This document shows positions 44,004 through 53,424 of a DNA stretch of 64,000 nucleotides, piece after piece. The notes under the pieces are model-generated. The model did not search any database. It was not told where the DNA came from and saw only the letters and a program-made list of their open reading frames with translations. The translations under genes and the position numbers were made by a program. Source of the stretch: Niallia circulans NBRC 13626 (lineage in GTDB: Bacteria > Bacillota > Bacilli > Bacillales > Cytobacillaceae); contig NZ_BCVE01000019.1 of the NCBI RefSeq assembly GCF_001591585.1, positions 1-64,000 of the forward strand, written 5' to 3'. Numbering within the stretch: position 1 is the stretch's first letter; the number at the start of each line of letters is the position of its first letter.

Positions 44004-45221
44004 CTATTTACTTGTGCTTACATACCGATCTCTAGCTGCTCCTAATCCAAATACAAAGAGCAGCAATGACGCACCAGCTAAAATGAACAACGGAATAGTC
44101 CAGCTATTCGTTACATCATGTAAATATCCGAAAAGCGTAGGACCAATAGCCGCTAGTAAATAACCAACTGATTGAGCCATGCCAGATAGTTCTGCTGCCT
44201 GTCTGCCATTCTCCGTTCGCAAGCCAAAAAACATCATCGATAAACTGAAGGCACAACCTCCCCCAATACCTATCATGATAATCCAGCATACAATTAACTT
44301 TGCACTTCCATAAATTAGTCCAAGTGTCCCCGCTAAAAGCAAAGCGCTCATGATAATGACTAAAGAACGCTGACTTTTCATACGCCCTGCAATAATAGGT
44401 ACAATAAAGGTAAAGGGAAGTAATGCTAATTGCATCACAGAAAGGAGCCAGCCAGATTGATCTGAACTTATTCCTTGTTGTTGTAAAATCTCAGGCAGCC
44501 ATGCAATAAGAATGTAAAAGACCATCGATTGTAACCCCATAAATAAGGTCACCTGCCAAGCTAATGGAGAGCGCCACAAGTTCACCTGAGAATCTACTAC
44601 TTTATTTCGAACAGCTGCTGTTTCCTTGTTGAGATGCTTTATTTGAGGCAGCCAGAATAAAATGGATACGAAGCTAAGTATCCCCCAAATTCCCAATCCA
44701 CCCTGCCAGCCAATTCCAAGTCCAATGGCAATTGGAACACTTAGTCCCGAAGCAATAGCAGCTAATAAATTCATCGAAATAGAATATACGCCTGTCATTA
44801 ATCCAATTCGAGTTGGAAACTCTTGTTTAATCAGACTAGGTAATAGCACATTAGAAATTGAAATCGCCAATCCTAGCACAGCAGTACCAATATATAAAGC
44901 AGCCACCCCAGATAATGAACGTAAAATAATGCCTAGTGTAAGAAAGATTATAGACATCAGAATCATCATTTCCACACCAAATTTACGAGCCAATTTAGGT
45001 ACAATCTGAGAAAAAAGCGCAAAAGATAATAATGGCAATGTGGTAATCATCCCTGCTAATGTATTAGAAATATGAAGATCATCCCTAATAAATCCTACTA
45101 TTGGACCCACTGATGTTAACGGAGCTCTTAAATTGGCAGCAATAAAGATTATTCCTATAATAACCATCCAAACGGCTGACTTATGAACAGCTCGATTTGA
45201 TTGTATATGTTGATTAGTCAT
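44004..45221 (-). CDS. MFS transporter, CynX/NimT family
   Basis: A 405-residue major facilitator with 12 membrane segments. The N-terminal ANLRAPLTSVGPIVGFIRDDLHISNTLAGMITTLPLLSFALFS is diagnostic for the CynX/NimT (cyanate/2-nitroimidazole) family. The substrate is unknown. AGGAGG precedes the start. An XRE-cupin regulator gene lies 211 nt upstream on the same strand and may control it. Confidence 0.9.
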   Translation of the reverse strand: MTNQHIQSNRAVHKSAVWMVIIGIIFIAANLRAPLTSVGPIVGFIRDDLHISNTLAGMITTLPLLSFALFSQIVPKLARKFGVEMMILMSIIFLTLGIILRSLSGVAALYIGTAVLGLAISISNVLLPSLIKQEFPTRIGLMTGVYSISMNLLAAIASGLSVPIAIGLGIGWQGGLGIWGILSFVSILFWLPQIKHLNKETAAVRNKVVDSQVNLWRSPLAWQVTLFMGLQSMVFYILIAWLPEILQQQGISSDQSGWLLSVMQLALLPFTFIVPIIAGRMKSQRSLVIIMSALLLAGTLGLIYGSAKLIVCWIIMIGIGGGCAFSLSMMFFGLRTENGRQAAELSGMAQSVGYLLAAIGPTLFGYLHDVTNSWTIPLFILAGASLLLFVFGLGAARDRYVSTSK

Positions 45222-45432
45222 TGTTTCCTCCTGATTATAGTAGCCAAATGACTATGAAATGAGTCCTTCATCATTAATAAGAAGTAGTCAGTTAAGCAAT
45301 TTGGTATACTATAATATATTTTCACTATGATAATGAATAATATAATATAACAAGCAGGTGTTTGTCCATTCTTTTTTCTAGAAGTTGAAGAAACAAAATA
45401 TATCCCCGCTATTGGACGGAATAACCTAACCA

Positions 45433-46002
45433 CTACCTCCCGTATCTCAATAAGATATAGAGTACAGCAACTTTATCGGTATGATTTATATAGGAATGGC
45501 TTCCATTTGCATCAAAACTAATCGAATCATATTCATTTAAGATATATGACTCATTATTTACATTAATGGTTATGGTTCCCGACATCACCGTAGCTATTTC
45601 CGTCGTATTGGGGTGATGCATTTCTGGATAATAAGAACTATGTGGTTGTAAATATGCTCGACACATTTCCATCTCATCCTTTTGATTTTGAAAAATCGGC
45701 TCTACAGCCCAATTGCCATCATCTCCGAAAATTCTTACCCCGCTACCAGCCCGCGATACATTCACACTGCTTCCTGAGGAAAATAACGCCATCAGAGGGA
45801 TCGATAAACTTCGCGAAATCTTCCACAATACCCCAATTGTTGGATTAGTTTCTCCTCGCTCAATATTTCCCAGCGTCAGCTTACTTACACCTGATATCTC
45901 AGATAAATTTTCAAGACTCAACCGCCTCTCCTTTCGCAATTTTTTAAGCACTGTTCCAACTTGAATAACTACCTGTTTTGAATCATCTGTTTCTCTATTC
46001 AT
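45433..46002 (-). CDS. XRE-family regulator with C-terminal cupin
   Basis: A 189-residue protein: helix-turn-helix at about 16-70 (LKKLRKERRLSLENLSEISGVSKLTLGNIERGETNPTIGVLWKISRSL) and a small cupin barrel at about 105-185 (SSYYPEMHHPNTTEIATVMSGTITINVNNESYILNEYDSISFDANGSHSYIN). GGAGGACG precedes the start. Regulators of this type often control a neighbouring transporter; the MFS gene downstream is the likely target. A dyad GGAAATATTATTATTCC lies just upstream (about 46028-46044). Confidence 0.88.
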   Translation of the reverse strand: MNRETDDSKQVVIQVGTVLKKLRKERRLSLENLSEISGVSKLTLGNIERGETNPTIGVLWKISRSLSIPLMALFSSGSSVNVSRAGSGVRIFGDDGNWAVEPIFQNQKDEMEMCRAYLQPHSSYYPEMHHPNTTEIATVMSGTITINVNNESYILNEYDSISFDANGSHSYINHTDKVAVLYILLRYGR

Positions 46003-46068
46003 ATTCGTCCTCCATTTTTCTATTATGGGAAATATTATTATTCCTATGGTAGGAGCTTAACTCCATTC

Positions 46069-46614
46069 CTAATTAAGTGGTTCAAACAAACCTTTGCATT
46101 GGTTGGTCAACTGATTATAAACCGCAGCTCCTTTGGCATAAGCCTCTTGGCTAAAATCGTTCTTTTCCATAAATGTCTTTAAAAACATGTAAGTAGCGCC
46201 TGCATAATAGTTTGCAATATATTCACTATTCTTACCGAACGCTTTATGTTGCTCCATTACAAGCTTATTAAAATTGGCTAACTGACGAATAAATTCGTTA
46301 CTAATGCCCGCCCATTCAATTAATGCAAATGTCTGTTGATTTTGTTTCCAAAATTGTATTAGTAGTTGAATAAAGCCTGAAGCGTTAAAAGATTGCTGCT
46401 TTAAAACCGACTTAAAATCACTCATGACGTTGGATATCTGTCTTATAATGATGTCTTCTTTCACTAAATAATTCCTGTAAAATGTTTGCCTTGCAATTCC
46501 AGCTTGCTCGCATAAATCTCGGATGGAAATCTCATAAAAGTTTTTATTCTTAAGATTAAACATCATTAAACTTTGCAGCAATAATTTTTGTGTTCTTTCG
46601 ACCCGTTTATCCAT
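46069..46614 (-). CDS. TetR/AcrR-family regulator
   Basis: A 181-residue repressor: N-terminal helix-turn-helix (IRDLCEQAGIARQTFYRNYLVKEDIIIRQI, about 27-57) and a C-terminal TetR_C-like ligand domain. It is divergent from the SDR gene at 46776, and a palindrome in between overlaps its own -35, so it probably represses both itself and the SDR gene. Confidence 0.88.
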   Translation of the reverse strand: MDKRVERTQKLLLQSLMMFNLKNKNFYEISIRDLCEQAGIARQTFYRNYLVKEDIIIRQISNVMSDFKSVLKQQSFNASGFIQLLIQFWKQNQQTFALIEWAGISNEFIRQLANFNKLVMEQHKAFGKNSEYIANYYAGATYMFLKTFMEKNDFSQEAYAKGAAVYNQLTNQCKGLFEPLN

Positions 46615-46679
46615 TTATGCACCAATTTCCTTTCCTGTGTCACATAAAAAAATTCTTTGCTTTTTCTTTGCTTAAATTT

Positions 46680-46730
46680 ATTATACAATCCTTTCAATCT
46701 AAGTGACAATTGTAACTTAAGTGTCAATTG
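46680..46730. promoter_or_regulatory. TetR operator region and tetR promoter
   Basis: AAGTGACAATTGTAACTT (46701-46718) is an 18-bp dyad with two mismatched positions, repeated in part as AAGTGTCAATTG at 46719-46730. On the minus strand TTGTCA (46709-46704), 18 nt, TATAAT (46685-46680) forms the tetR promoter, whose -35 lies inside the dyad. Confidence 0.75.
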
Positions 46731-46775
46731 TTCATTTACCAACAAAAATTATTTATCATATCGGAGGTAATTATT

Positions 46776-47621
46776 TTGGGAACAGGAAAGGTAGTAGTCA
46801 TTACTGGAGCCAATAATGGGATTGGTCTAGAATTAGCCAAAAAAATGCTAGCAGAAGGGAGTCAAGTTATTGCATTAATACGTTCTTCTTTTTCAAAGGA
46901 CGACCTCTTTATTCAATCAAAAATTACTACAGGACAATTACGAATTTATAAAGCCGATTTATCTGATTTTAACAGTCTAAAAAATGCGCTGGAAGAAATA
47001 AAAGCAACGGAGAAGAAAATAGATTTCCTTTTCAATAACGCTGGCGGCAGTTTTCCTTCGTTATTATTTTCTAAGCAAAATCGCGAACTACATTATGAAC
47101 TTCAGACAGTAGTGCCTTATATTATTTTTAAGGAGCTGTCCCCTTTATTTGAAATGGGAGAAGATAAGACAATTGTTAATACATCTTCAGCTGTCATCCT
47201 TCGCGTGAAACAGTTTGATCCAGATACATTGGAAAACCCATCTTCCTTTAAAAAGTTATTTGGTCCCTATGCGACAGCAAAGCTAGCTTTATCTTTATGG
47301 ACAAAAGAAATAGCAAAAAGAGAGAGTGCCAATGGATTCCGGTTTCTAAGTGTAGACCCCGGGAGTAACAATACGTTACGGAAAGAAAAAAAATCAGGTA
47401 TTCCCTTTTATATAAAACCATTGATGAAGTTTTTCTTTTCCCCACCGACAAAAGGGGCTGCTTTACTCTATGATGCCGCAATGGATAAGACTGGAGCAGT
47501 TTCTGGGGACTTTATTGTAAAGGGGAAAAGCACGAAGGTTACATTTGCTGAATATAGTTCCATTGTTTTAGAGGGAGTACATAGGATTTATGTGAGGGAA
47601 TTTTTGAATAGTGAGGAGTAG
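46776..47621 (+). CDS. SDR-family oxidoreductase (retinol dehydrogenase-like)
   Basis: A 281-residue NAD(P)-dependent short-chain dehydrogenase: VITGANNGIGLELA (cofactor loop), NNAGG, catalytic Ser in NTSSAV and Y-xxx-K in YATAKLA. Translation probably starts at TTG 46776, with GGAGG 8 nt upstream; the frame is open to 46728, but that region is the TetR operator. The long C-terminal part is typical of the retinol dehydrogenase/WW-oxidoreductase-like subgroup. It is probably controlled by the divergent TetR protein. Confidence 0.88.
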   Translation: MGTGKVVVITGANNGIGLELAKKMLAEGSQVIALIRSSFSKDDLFIQSKITTGQLRIYKADLSDFNSLKNALEEIKATEKKIDFLFNNAGGSFPSLLFSKQNRELHYELQTVVPYIIFKELSPLFEMGEDKTIVNTSSAVILRVKQFDPDTLENPSSFKKLFGPYATAKLALSLWTKEIAKRESANGFRFLSVDPGSNNTLRKEKKSGIPFYIKPLMKFFFSPPTKGAALLYDAAMDKTGAVSGDFIVKGKSTKVTFAEYSSIVLEGVHRIYVREFLNSEE

Positions 47622-47651
47622 AGAATAATTCAATAATAAAAAATCTATTTA

Positions 47652-47692
47652 GGGAGGGGATAACAGCTTTGCTGGTTTTCCTCTCCCTTTTA
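47652..47692. terminator. Terminator between convergent genes
   Basis: GGGAG-GGGA and CAGC pair with GCTG and TCTCCC around a TTT loop, followed by TTTTAT on the plus strand. Confidence 0.75.
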
Positions 47693-47802
47693 TAAGGCAA
47701 ATCCCCAAAATTTAGTTCTAAATAGACTAATAATCTTCAATCCTAAGTCATTGTTAACCAAACAGTCTACTTTTTAGATAAGATGACCATCTCATTAGGC
47801 AT

Positions 47803-48822
47803 TTATTCATTCTCAACTACTATTTTACCAATCATACTTCCTGTTTCTACGATTTTATGTGCTTTACGTAGCATTTCGGCATTAATTGGTCTAAGAGTTT
47901 CTGTAAGGGTTGTTGTTACTTTCCCGTCATCTATTAGTTTACTTAGTTTGGATAAAAGTTCATGTTGTTTGATCATGTCTGGAGTTTCATACATGGATCT
48001 TGTAAACATAAATTCCCAAACAAACGTGACACTTTTATTTTTTAAAGCAGTAAGGTCGATAGGATTAGCCATTTCTACAATCGAGCAAATCCTTCCTTGA
48101 GGGAAAATAATATCGGCCATGTTTTGCCAATGCTGCTCTGTTTCGTTCAAACATAAAATGTACTCAACGCCTTTTATATCATGATCTTGTAGTTGAGTTC
48201 GAAAGTTTTCGTGATGGTTAATGATATAATCAGCACCTAATTTATTCACCCATTGCTTACTCTCTTCTCTAGATGCTGTGGCAATCACTTGTAAACCTGC
48301 CATTTTAGCTAATTGAATCGCTATGGAGCCCACTCCCCCAGCCCCGCCAATAATAAGAATGCTCTTAGATTGATTTTCTTCGTAGTTATTAATATCTATC
48401 ATTAATCGATCAAATAAACTTTCCCATGCTGTTATCGATGTCAGTGGTAAAGCCGCTGATTGTGCAAAATTTAAAGACTTTGGCTTTAATCCGACAATTC
48501 TTTCATCAACCAAATGGTATTCGCTATACGTCCCTGGTCGAGTTAGGTCACCAGAATAAAACACTTCGTCTCCAGGTTTAAACATTGTACAATCCGGTCC
48601 AATTTCTTCCACCACTCCACTTGCATCCCAGCCTAAAATTCTTGGTTCTGTTTCTTCTTTATCTTTAGGAGCACGTACCTTTACATCAACCGGATTAATC
48701 GAAACAGCTTTTATTTTAACAAGTATATCTCTTTTGGTTGGTGTCGGTTTTTCCACTTGGACATCTATCAAACTTTCTTCCTTTTCAATCGGTAAATATT
48801 TATACAATCCAACTGCTTTCAT
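47803..48822 (-). CDS. Zinc-type alcohol dehydrogenase-like quinone oxidoreductase
   Basis: A 339-residue medium-chain dehydrogenase/reductase. The start KAVGLYKYLPIEKEESLID, LGWDASGVVEEIGPDC, the NAD(P)-binding IIGGAGGVGSIAIQLAK and a lack of the usual catalytic zinc Cys/His set match the zinc-type-ADH-like quinone reductases found in staphylococci and bacilli. AAGGAGGG precedes the start. It is divergent from an HxlR-type redox regulator, which very likely controls it, as in electrophile-response modules. Confidence 0.9.
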   Translation of the reverse strand: MKAVGLYKYLPIEKEESLIDVQVEKPTPTKRDILVKIKAVSINPVDVKVRAPKDKEETEPRILGWDASGVVEEIGPDCTMFKPGDEVFYSGDLTRPGTYSEYHLVDERIVGLKPKSLNFAQSAALPLTSITAWESLFDRLMIDINNYEENQSKSILIIGGAGGVGSIAIQLAKMAGLQVIATASREESKQWVNKLGADYIINHHENFRTQLQDHDIKGVEYILCLNETEQHWQNMADIIFPQGRICSIVEMANPIDLTALKNKSVTFVWEFMFTRSMYETPDMIKQHELLSKLSKLIDDGKVTTTLTETLRPINAEMLRKAHKIVETGSMIGKIVVENE

Positions 48823-48886
48823 TTAAAAGCCCTCCTTTTTTATTCATGTTTATTATAAAAAAGAAATATATTAAGAGTAAGTACGC

Positions 48887-48995
48887 ACATTCTTGTAATC
48901 TGGTATCACACATGTTACCTATTAGGAGAGAAATGAAAGCAGCTGCAACTGACATTCTTGTAATCTGCTATTAACTATGTTACTAATTAAGAAAA
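48887..48995. promoter_or_regulatory. Two imperfect 44-bp direct repeats between adh and hxlR
   Basis: ACATTCTTGTAATCTG occurs at 48887-48902 and again at 48952-48967. Similarity continues for about 28 further nt in each (TAT, then ATGTTAC). The offset is 65 nt. In copy 2 TTGTAA-N17-TACTAA can serve as the hxlR promoter. They are probable paired operators of the HxlR-type regulator. Confidence 0.6.
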
Positions 48996-49031
48996 GAAGA
49001 ACAAGCAGAAATGAGAAAGGTATGAGTACCG

Positions 49032-49391
49032 ATGAGAAATCGAAAGAAGGGGTATGGATGCCCTGAAGGATGTCCGGTTGAAGGAACGCTTGATGTGATC
49101 GGGGGTAAATGGAAAGGCGTTATTTTGTTTTATTTATTAGATGGAAAGAAAAGATTTAATGAATTCAGTAGATTAATGCCTGGTATTACCAAACGAATGT
49201 TATCTCTCCAATTAAGGGAACTGGAAGAAGACGGAATTGTTCATCGAGAAGTATATCCCGAAATCCCCCCTAAAGTGGAATACTCATTAACGGAATTTGG
49301 AAGAACGCTCGAACCAATTATTTCTCTAATGAATGAATGGGGAGAAAATTACAAAGAGTTTTTAAAAGAAAATAAGCGGGAATTAAAATAG
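49032..49391 (+). CDS. HxlR/DUF24-family redox-type regulator
   Basis: A 119-residue winged-helix protein: [73 protein letters not shown] is the canonical HxlR domain. The N-terminus has two Cys (CPEGCPVEG), as in thiol-sensing members such as YodB, HypR and CatR. It is divergent from the alcohol dehydrogenase-like gene, with repeated operator-like sequence between. Confidence 0.9.
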   Translation: MRNRKKGYGCPEGCPVEGTLDVIGGKWKGVILFYLLDGKKRFNEFSRLMPGITKRMLSLQLRELEEDGIVHREVYPEIPPKVEYSLTEFGRTLEPIISLMNEWGENYKEFLKENKRELK

Positions 49392-49460
49392 GTTTTTAAG
49401 CTTATATATCGATCGGATATAGTCTCTCCACCTTTGTAGAGTCTTCCTTTATATTTTATA

Positions 49461-49506
49461 AAGAAAACCTTGGTACAGCAAGAATTGAATATACCAAGGT
49501 TTTCTT
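49461..49506. terminator. Terminator between hxlR and the ABC operon
   Basis: A perfect 15-bp stem (49461-49475 with 49492-49506), 16-nt loop; the arms end in TTTTCTT on both strands, so it can serve both convergent genes. Confidence 0.85.
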
Positions 49507-49572
49507 GTTGTGATGCGGAAAAATAAATTTACAACAATTAAGTAAGTTGATTGGGAATAAGGCTTATCCGTT

Positions 49573-50304
49573 CTATACAGTTTTCCTATGAAAATATAAA
49601 TACCCTCCAAGAAAAAATAAAATAAAACTTCCTCCCACCACGGTTAGTAAGTGCTCCCAAGGAACAGAAAACACATCATCACTAGTATCACTGATATACA
49701 TCATTGCAAAGGGCTGGGCCCATGGATAATAAGGTCCAAAACGCTCAGAATTAACCGCTAATATTGACGGTAATGTGAAGATCACATTGACAGCCAAAGG
49801 AGCAGCAAAACTCTTGAATAGAATAGACATCCACAATTGAAAAGCCACTAATGGAAACGTGGCAATCCATCCTCCGAAAATACTTTTCCAAACAATTTCA
49901 ATTGGAAATGGATCTGTGAAACCTTTCATCATTCCCACTCCATAAACGGCACCAAGGTAGAATAATTGTATAACCAATACGAGGAGCATTAACAATATGT
50001 ATTTCCCTGTAAATACTTGTCCTCTTGTTACAGGCAGTGCTAACAGCTGCTTCCAACCACCAGCTTGATGTTCATATTTGCATATCACACTCGCCAGCAC
50101 CCCCGTGACCAAAGGTAAAAATAGTAAAGCATATGTCAAGTTCATTGATAATAATGGTAAATACCATTCATTTATTTCAATTTCTACATGGAAGGGTTTA
50201 GCAGTCATCCCTGTAAAAAGGCCAATGAGAGGACCGGTAAAAATAATTAATAGGATTTTTGATTTTCGCAATTTAAACCATTCTGATTGAAGAATAGAGA
50301 GCAT
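49573..50304 (-). CDS. ABC-2 permease, lantibiotic-immunity (LanG/LanE) type, second
   Basis: A 243-residue permease with six membrane segments. The start LSILQSEWFKLRKSKILLIIFTGPLIGL and the central KYEHQAGGWKQLLALPVTRGQVFTGKYILL are typical of the MutE/EpiE/SpaE-type immunity permeases. It starts 3 nt after the first permease and is last in the operon. Confidence 0.88.
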   Translation of the reverse strand: MLSILQSEWFKLRKSKILLIIFTGPLIGLFTGMTAKPFHVEIEINEWYLPLLSMNLTYALLFLPLVTGVLASVICKYEHQAGGWKQLLALPVTRGQVFTGKYILLMLLVLVIQLFYLGAVYGVGMMKGFTDPFPIEIVWKSIFGGWIATFPLVAFQLWMSILFKSFAAPLAVNVIFTLPSILAVNSERFGPYYPWAQPFAMMYISDTSDDVFSVPWEHLLTVVGGSFILFFLGGYLYFHRKTV

Positions 50305-50307
50305 TTA

Positions 50308-51018
50308 TTATTTCACATCCCTTCTTGTAAAATCTATCATTCCAGCCATATATAATAAAATACCTACTCCAATTCCAAGCAGGACATTGATCATCGGCTC
50401 ATTCCATTCGTTCGTTAATGAAGGCCACTTCCAAATCATCCAATCTGGTAAAACCAAAGCCGAATAAACAAAAATCACGCCTAAAACCCCTGTGGTAATC
50501 GGAATCCCTTGATTCTGACTAACAGTCGCAATCCAAAGCTGTAATGCCAATATAGGCAGTGCGGCAAAATACGGATAAAAACTATATTTTACTATCTCAG
50601 CAAATGGAGTTTGCTCACCCAAATCTAAAAAGACTCCCAAAGCTATGGTAAATACCATCAATAGCACGGATGATAGGAATAAAAAAAATGCAAGCACTGT
50701 AAATTTTGATAAATAAACATTCATTTTGGAAACAGGCAACGAAATCAGTTGCTTCCATGAATTCGTTTCATTTTCAATACTAGCCATAAAGGATGTTAAA
50801 ATGACGATGCCTAATGCAAGTGCAAGTGGTGTAAAAGAACTTACATTCAATAAATAATATCCCCAATCATCCTCACTTTGTTTTAATAAATAATCCTTTC
50901 TCACTCCATAGTTAACCATCTGTAATGCGACAACACCAAAGGGGCCTAAAAAGGTTAGAAACCAAAATCCTTTTCGTTTAATTTTTAAAAAGTCTGCCCT
51001 TAAAAGTTTTCCAATCAT
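50308..51018 (-). CDS. ABC-2 permease, lantibiotic-immunity type, first
   Basis: A 236-residue six-helix permease with the parallel motif ENETNSWKQLISLPVSKMNVYLSKFTVL, a paralogue of the second permease. It overlaps the ATPase gene as ATGA. The two permeases and the ATPase form a LanFEG-like exporter that would expel membrane-active peptides (lantibiotics, bacitracin-like compounds). Confidence 0.88.
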   Translation of the reverse strand: MIGKLLRADFLKIKRKGFWFLTFLGPFGVVALQMVNYGVRKDYLLKQSEDDWGYYLLNVSSFTPLALALGIVILTSFMASIENETNSWKQLISLPVSKMNVYLSKFTVLAFFLFLSSVLLMVFTIALGVFLDLGEQTPFAEIVKYSFYPYFAALPILALQLWIATVSQNQGIPITTGVLGVIFVYSALVLPDWMIWKWPSLTNEWNEPMINVLLGIGVGILLYMAGMIDFTRRDVK

Positions 51019-51926
51019 ACTGCTTTCTCCTCCATAGTCATTTGAAGGAATATTTCTTCCAATGATCTCTTTTCCTCTTCAACACGATAAATCGAAAAAC
51101 CCTCTTGAACAAGAGACTGTACAGCTTTTGCTACCCCCTCATTTGAATGCTCGGTTAATAAAATGATCCCATCTTGCCAATCAGCATTTATCCCTTTTCC
51201 TAATAAGGAGCGCCAAGCTAGCTTACTATCACTAACCTTTAATAAAATCCTTTGCTGCGCATACATACGTAATGCTTCAATGGAATCCTGAAAAATCATT
51301 TTTCCTTTTGTAACGATCCCTACCGTTGTCGCCATTTGATCAATCTCTGACAATAAATGACTAGAAATTAATATAGTCATTCCTGTCTCAGCAGGCAATC
51401 GTTTAATTAAATTCCGGATCTCAATAATTCCGGATGGGTCTAGTCCGTTTGTAGGTTCATCCAAGATTAATAATTCGGGATTGTTTAATAGAGAAGCCGC
51501 AATTCCTAACCGTTGCTTCATTCCTAATGAAAAGCCTTTTACTTTTTTATTTGCCACGTCTTGTAATCGAACAATCTCTAATACTTCGTTAATTCTCGTT
51601 TTCGGCACCCCTAAAATCTTTCTCAATGCTTCTAAATTCTCATAAGCAGTTAGATGAGGATAATAGGATGGATTCTCTACTAGTGAACCTACTCTTTTTA
51701 ATATGTCTCTTCTTTCCAGCCTTAAATCCTTTTGAAAAATATGAATCATACCCGATGTTGATTTCATCAACCCCAAAAGCATACGAATCGTCGTTGTCTT
51801 CCCTGCACCATTCGGCCCTAAAAATCCGTATATTTCTCCTTTTTTAATCTTCATGTTCAAGCCTGCAACAGCCTCTTCTTTACCAAAACGTTTAGATAAA
51901 TTTTCCGTCTGCACTACATATTCCAT
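51015..51926 (-). CDS. ABC transporter ATPase, BcrA/LanF type
   Basis: A 303-residue ATPase: Walker A GPNGAGKTTTIRMLLG (about 39-54), signature FSLGMKQRLGIAASLL, Walker B LLILDEPTNGLDPSG and the switch His in ILISSHLLSEI, followed by the long C-terminal part of the BcrA class. ATG 51926 (GAGGTGA upstream) is preferred over GTG 51935. It is the first gene of the exporter operon, preceded by its own promoter region after the histidine kinase terminator. Confidence 0.92.
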   Translation of the reverse strand: MEYVVQTENLSKRFGKEEAVAGLNMKIKKGEIYGFLGPNGAGKTTTIRMLLGLMKSTSGMIHIFQKDLRLERRDILKRVGSLVENPSYYPHLTAYENLEALRKILGVPKTRINEVLEIVRLQDVANKKVKGFSLGMKQRLGIAASLLNNPELLILDEPTNGLDPSGIIEIRNLIKRLPAETGMTILISSHLLSEIDQMATTVGIVTKGKMIFQDSIEALRMYAQQRILLKVSDSKLAWRSLLGKGINADWQDGIILLTEHSNEGVAKAVQSLVQEGFSIYRVEEEKRSLEEIFLQMTMEEKAV

Positions 51927-51960
51927 TTCTCTCACCTCATCTTCTATCCTAGGAAAAGAA

Positions 51961-51990
51961 GGTTAAAACTGGGTATGCTGACAGGTTAAA
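51961..51990 (-). promoter_or_regulatory. Direct repeats upstream of the ABC operon
   Basis: TTTAACC occurs twice on the minus strand (51990-51984 and 51967-51961), offset 23 nt, between the kinase terminator and the ATPase start. This is a candidate binding site for the response regulator at 53421; the promoter itself is not clear. Confidence 0.4.
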
Positions 51991-51997
51991 TTTTGTT

Positions 51998-52045
51998 TAA
52001 AAAAAGATAGATTGGAAAAGGTGCTAAATGACCTTTTCCAATCTA
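51998..52045 (-). terminator. Terminator overlapping the end of the kinase gene
   Basis: A perfect 14-bp stem (52008-52021 with 52032-52045), 10-nt loop that contains the kinase stop codon, and CTTTTTTT following on the minus strand. Confidence 0.88.
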
Positions 52046-53424
52046 CCTTTACTTGAGTCTCTTTTTTTTATTATTTTTATTGTTGTTCCATGTTCACTTG
52101 ACTTAATTTCCCAATATAACTCCATACCTTTCACCATCATATCAACAATAGACAATCCAATTCCTGCACCTGCTTCATTTGAAATACTCTTCATCCCTTT
52201 TCCTTTATCTGAAACAACTATAGCATCATATTGATCTGTGGATTCCGTTTTCACACAAATATATCTTCCACTTTTAGCGTGACGCAATACATTTTGCAAT
52301 AAATTATCTAATATACGTCCTAACCAAATTGGATCAACCGTCCATTTACTATTTTTAAACGGGAGTAATTTAACTTCTATTTCAAATCCCTCTTTTTCAA
52401 AAACCGGATACCATAAAGCTAAACATTCACGCACATAACGAATAACATCTATATCCTTCCAATCAACTTTATATTTACTAGCCATTAGTAGAGTATATGA
52501 CATCAAATTTTCAATTAATCTATCAATATTCACTACCGAGGCTTCCAACGCCTTTATTGCTTTTGTACCCTCTTCTGATAAATCTTCTTTAGCAATTGAA
52601 TAGGTTTGAGCTCTTATTTTGGTTAAAGGTGTCCGTAAGTCATGAGAAAGATTAGCAATTAATTCCCGCCGTATTTGTTCTTCCTTCTGTTCACGTTGCT
52701 TACTTTCCTTGAGTTCAAATACCATTTGATTAAACGCTTTTTCAAGTTGTCCAATTTCATCCTGCTTTTTTACGTTAATCTGGATTGGCAAACCGTCAAC
52801 ATCCCGTATCTCCATCGCATCTTGTAATTGTAATAATCGTTTTCTGATGCCTCTAAAAAATAAAAAGGAAGCTATAATAAATAAGAAGATGATACAGATA
52901 ACACCGACTAATAATATCGTGCCATAATTATCATTTACTTTTTCAAGCGGAGATTTTAACGCAGTTCTAGGAATCTCAAAAACTATAAAGCCTCGAGATT
53001 CTTCATTTCCAACAAAGGCAATAACCGTAAAGGGGTCCCCTTCATAACGACCTTTGATAAATTTTGCTGTAAAAAAAGATGACCATTCGGAAGGAAGTTG
53101 TTCTCTTACATTTACTTGCTTTCCTAACTTACCATTTTCATCCACCCAAAACATAGAGGCATCGTGAAATTGATTTTTCCACTTGGAAAAATGCTGTTCA
53201 ATTGTTTCAGGCGTGACGTTTTTCAAATGGTTTGCTTCAGCATGCCACTTTGTCTCTATTTCATTGAAATCATTCCTATATTGGGATTGACTTCCACTTT
53301 CCATGTTTTCTGCAACACCAGACACAAATATTGTGACAACTAGGAAGGCGAATTGAACAAGAAAAATGGCAATTAAAATAATCATCATGTACTTCGCCAA
53401 TAATGATTGGAAAAACCTTCTCAT
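52024..53424 (-). CDS. Sensor histidine kinase
   Basis: A 466-residue kinase: membrane segments near 10-32 and about 170-190, an extracellular sensor of about 135 residues, HAMP (190-245), HisKA with the phosphorylated His in LIANLSHDLRTPLTKI (about 258) and a HATPase_c domain (LDNLLQNVLRHA, VSDKGKGM, GAGIGLSIV). It overlaps the regulator gene by 4 nt (ATGA). The large sensor differs from the tiny loop of BceS-type kinases, so it more likely senses the peptide itself, as LanK/CprK proteins do. Confidence 0.92.
   Translation of the reverse strand: MRRFFQSLLAKYMMIILIAIFLVQFAFLVVTIFVSGVAENMESGSQSQYRNDFNEIETKWHAEANHLKNVTPETIEQHFSKWKNQFHDASMFWVDENGKLGKQVNVREQLPSEWSSFFTAKFIKGRYEGDPFTVIAFVGNEESRGFIVFEIPRTALKSPLEKVNDNYGTILLVGVICIIFLFIIASFLFFRGIRKRLLQLQDAMEIRDVDGLPIQINVKKQDEIGQLEKAFNQMVFELKESKQREQKEEQIRRELIANLSHDLRTPLTKIRAQTYSIAKEDLSEEGTKAIKALEASVVNIDRLIENLMSYTLLMASKYKVDWKDIDVIRYVRECLALWYPVFEKEGFEIEVKLLPFKNSKWTVDPIWLGRILDNLLQNVLRHAKSGRYICVKTESTDQYDAIVVSDKGKGMKSISNEAGAGIGLSIVDMMVKGMELYWEIKSSEHGTTIKIIKKRDSSKGRLEKVI

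Noticed and set aside
44662-45009. 115-codon plus-strand ORF
   Set aside because: Antisense shadow of the MFS transporter gene.
47783-48100. 105-codon plus-strand ORF
   Set aside because: Antisense to the alcohol dehydrogenase-like gene.
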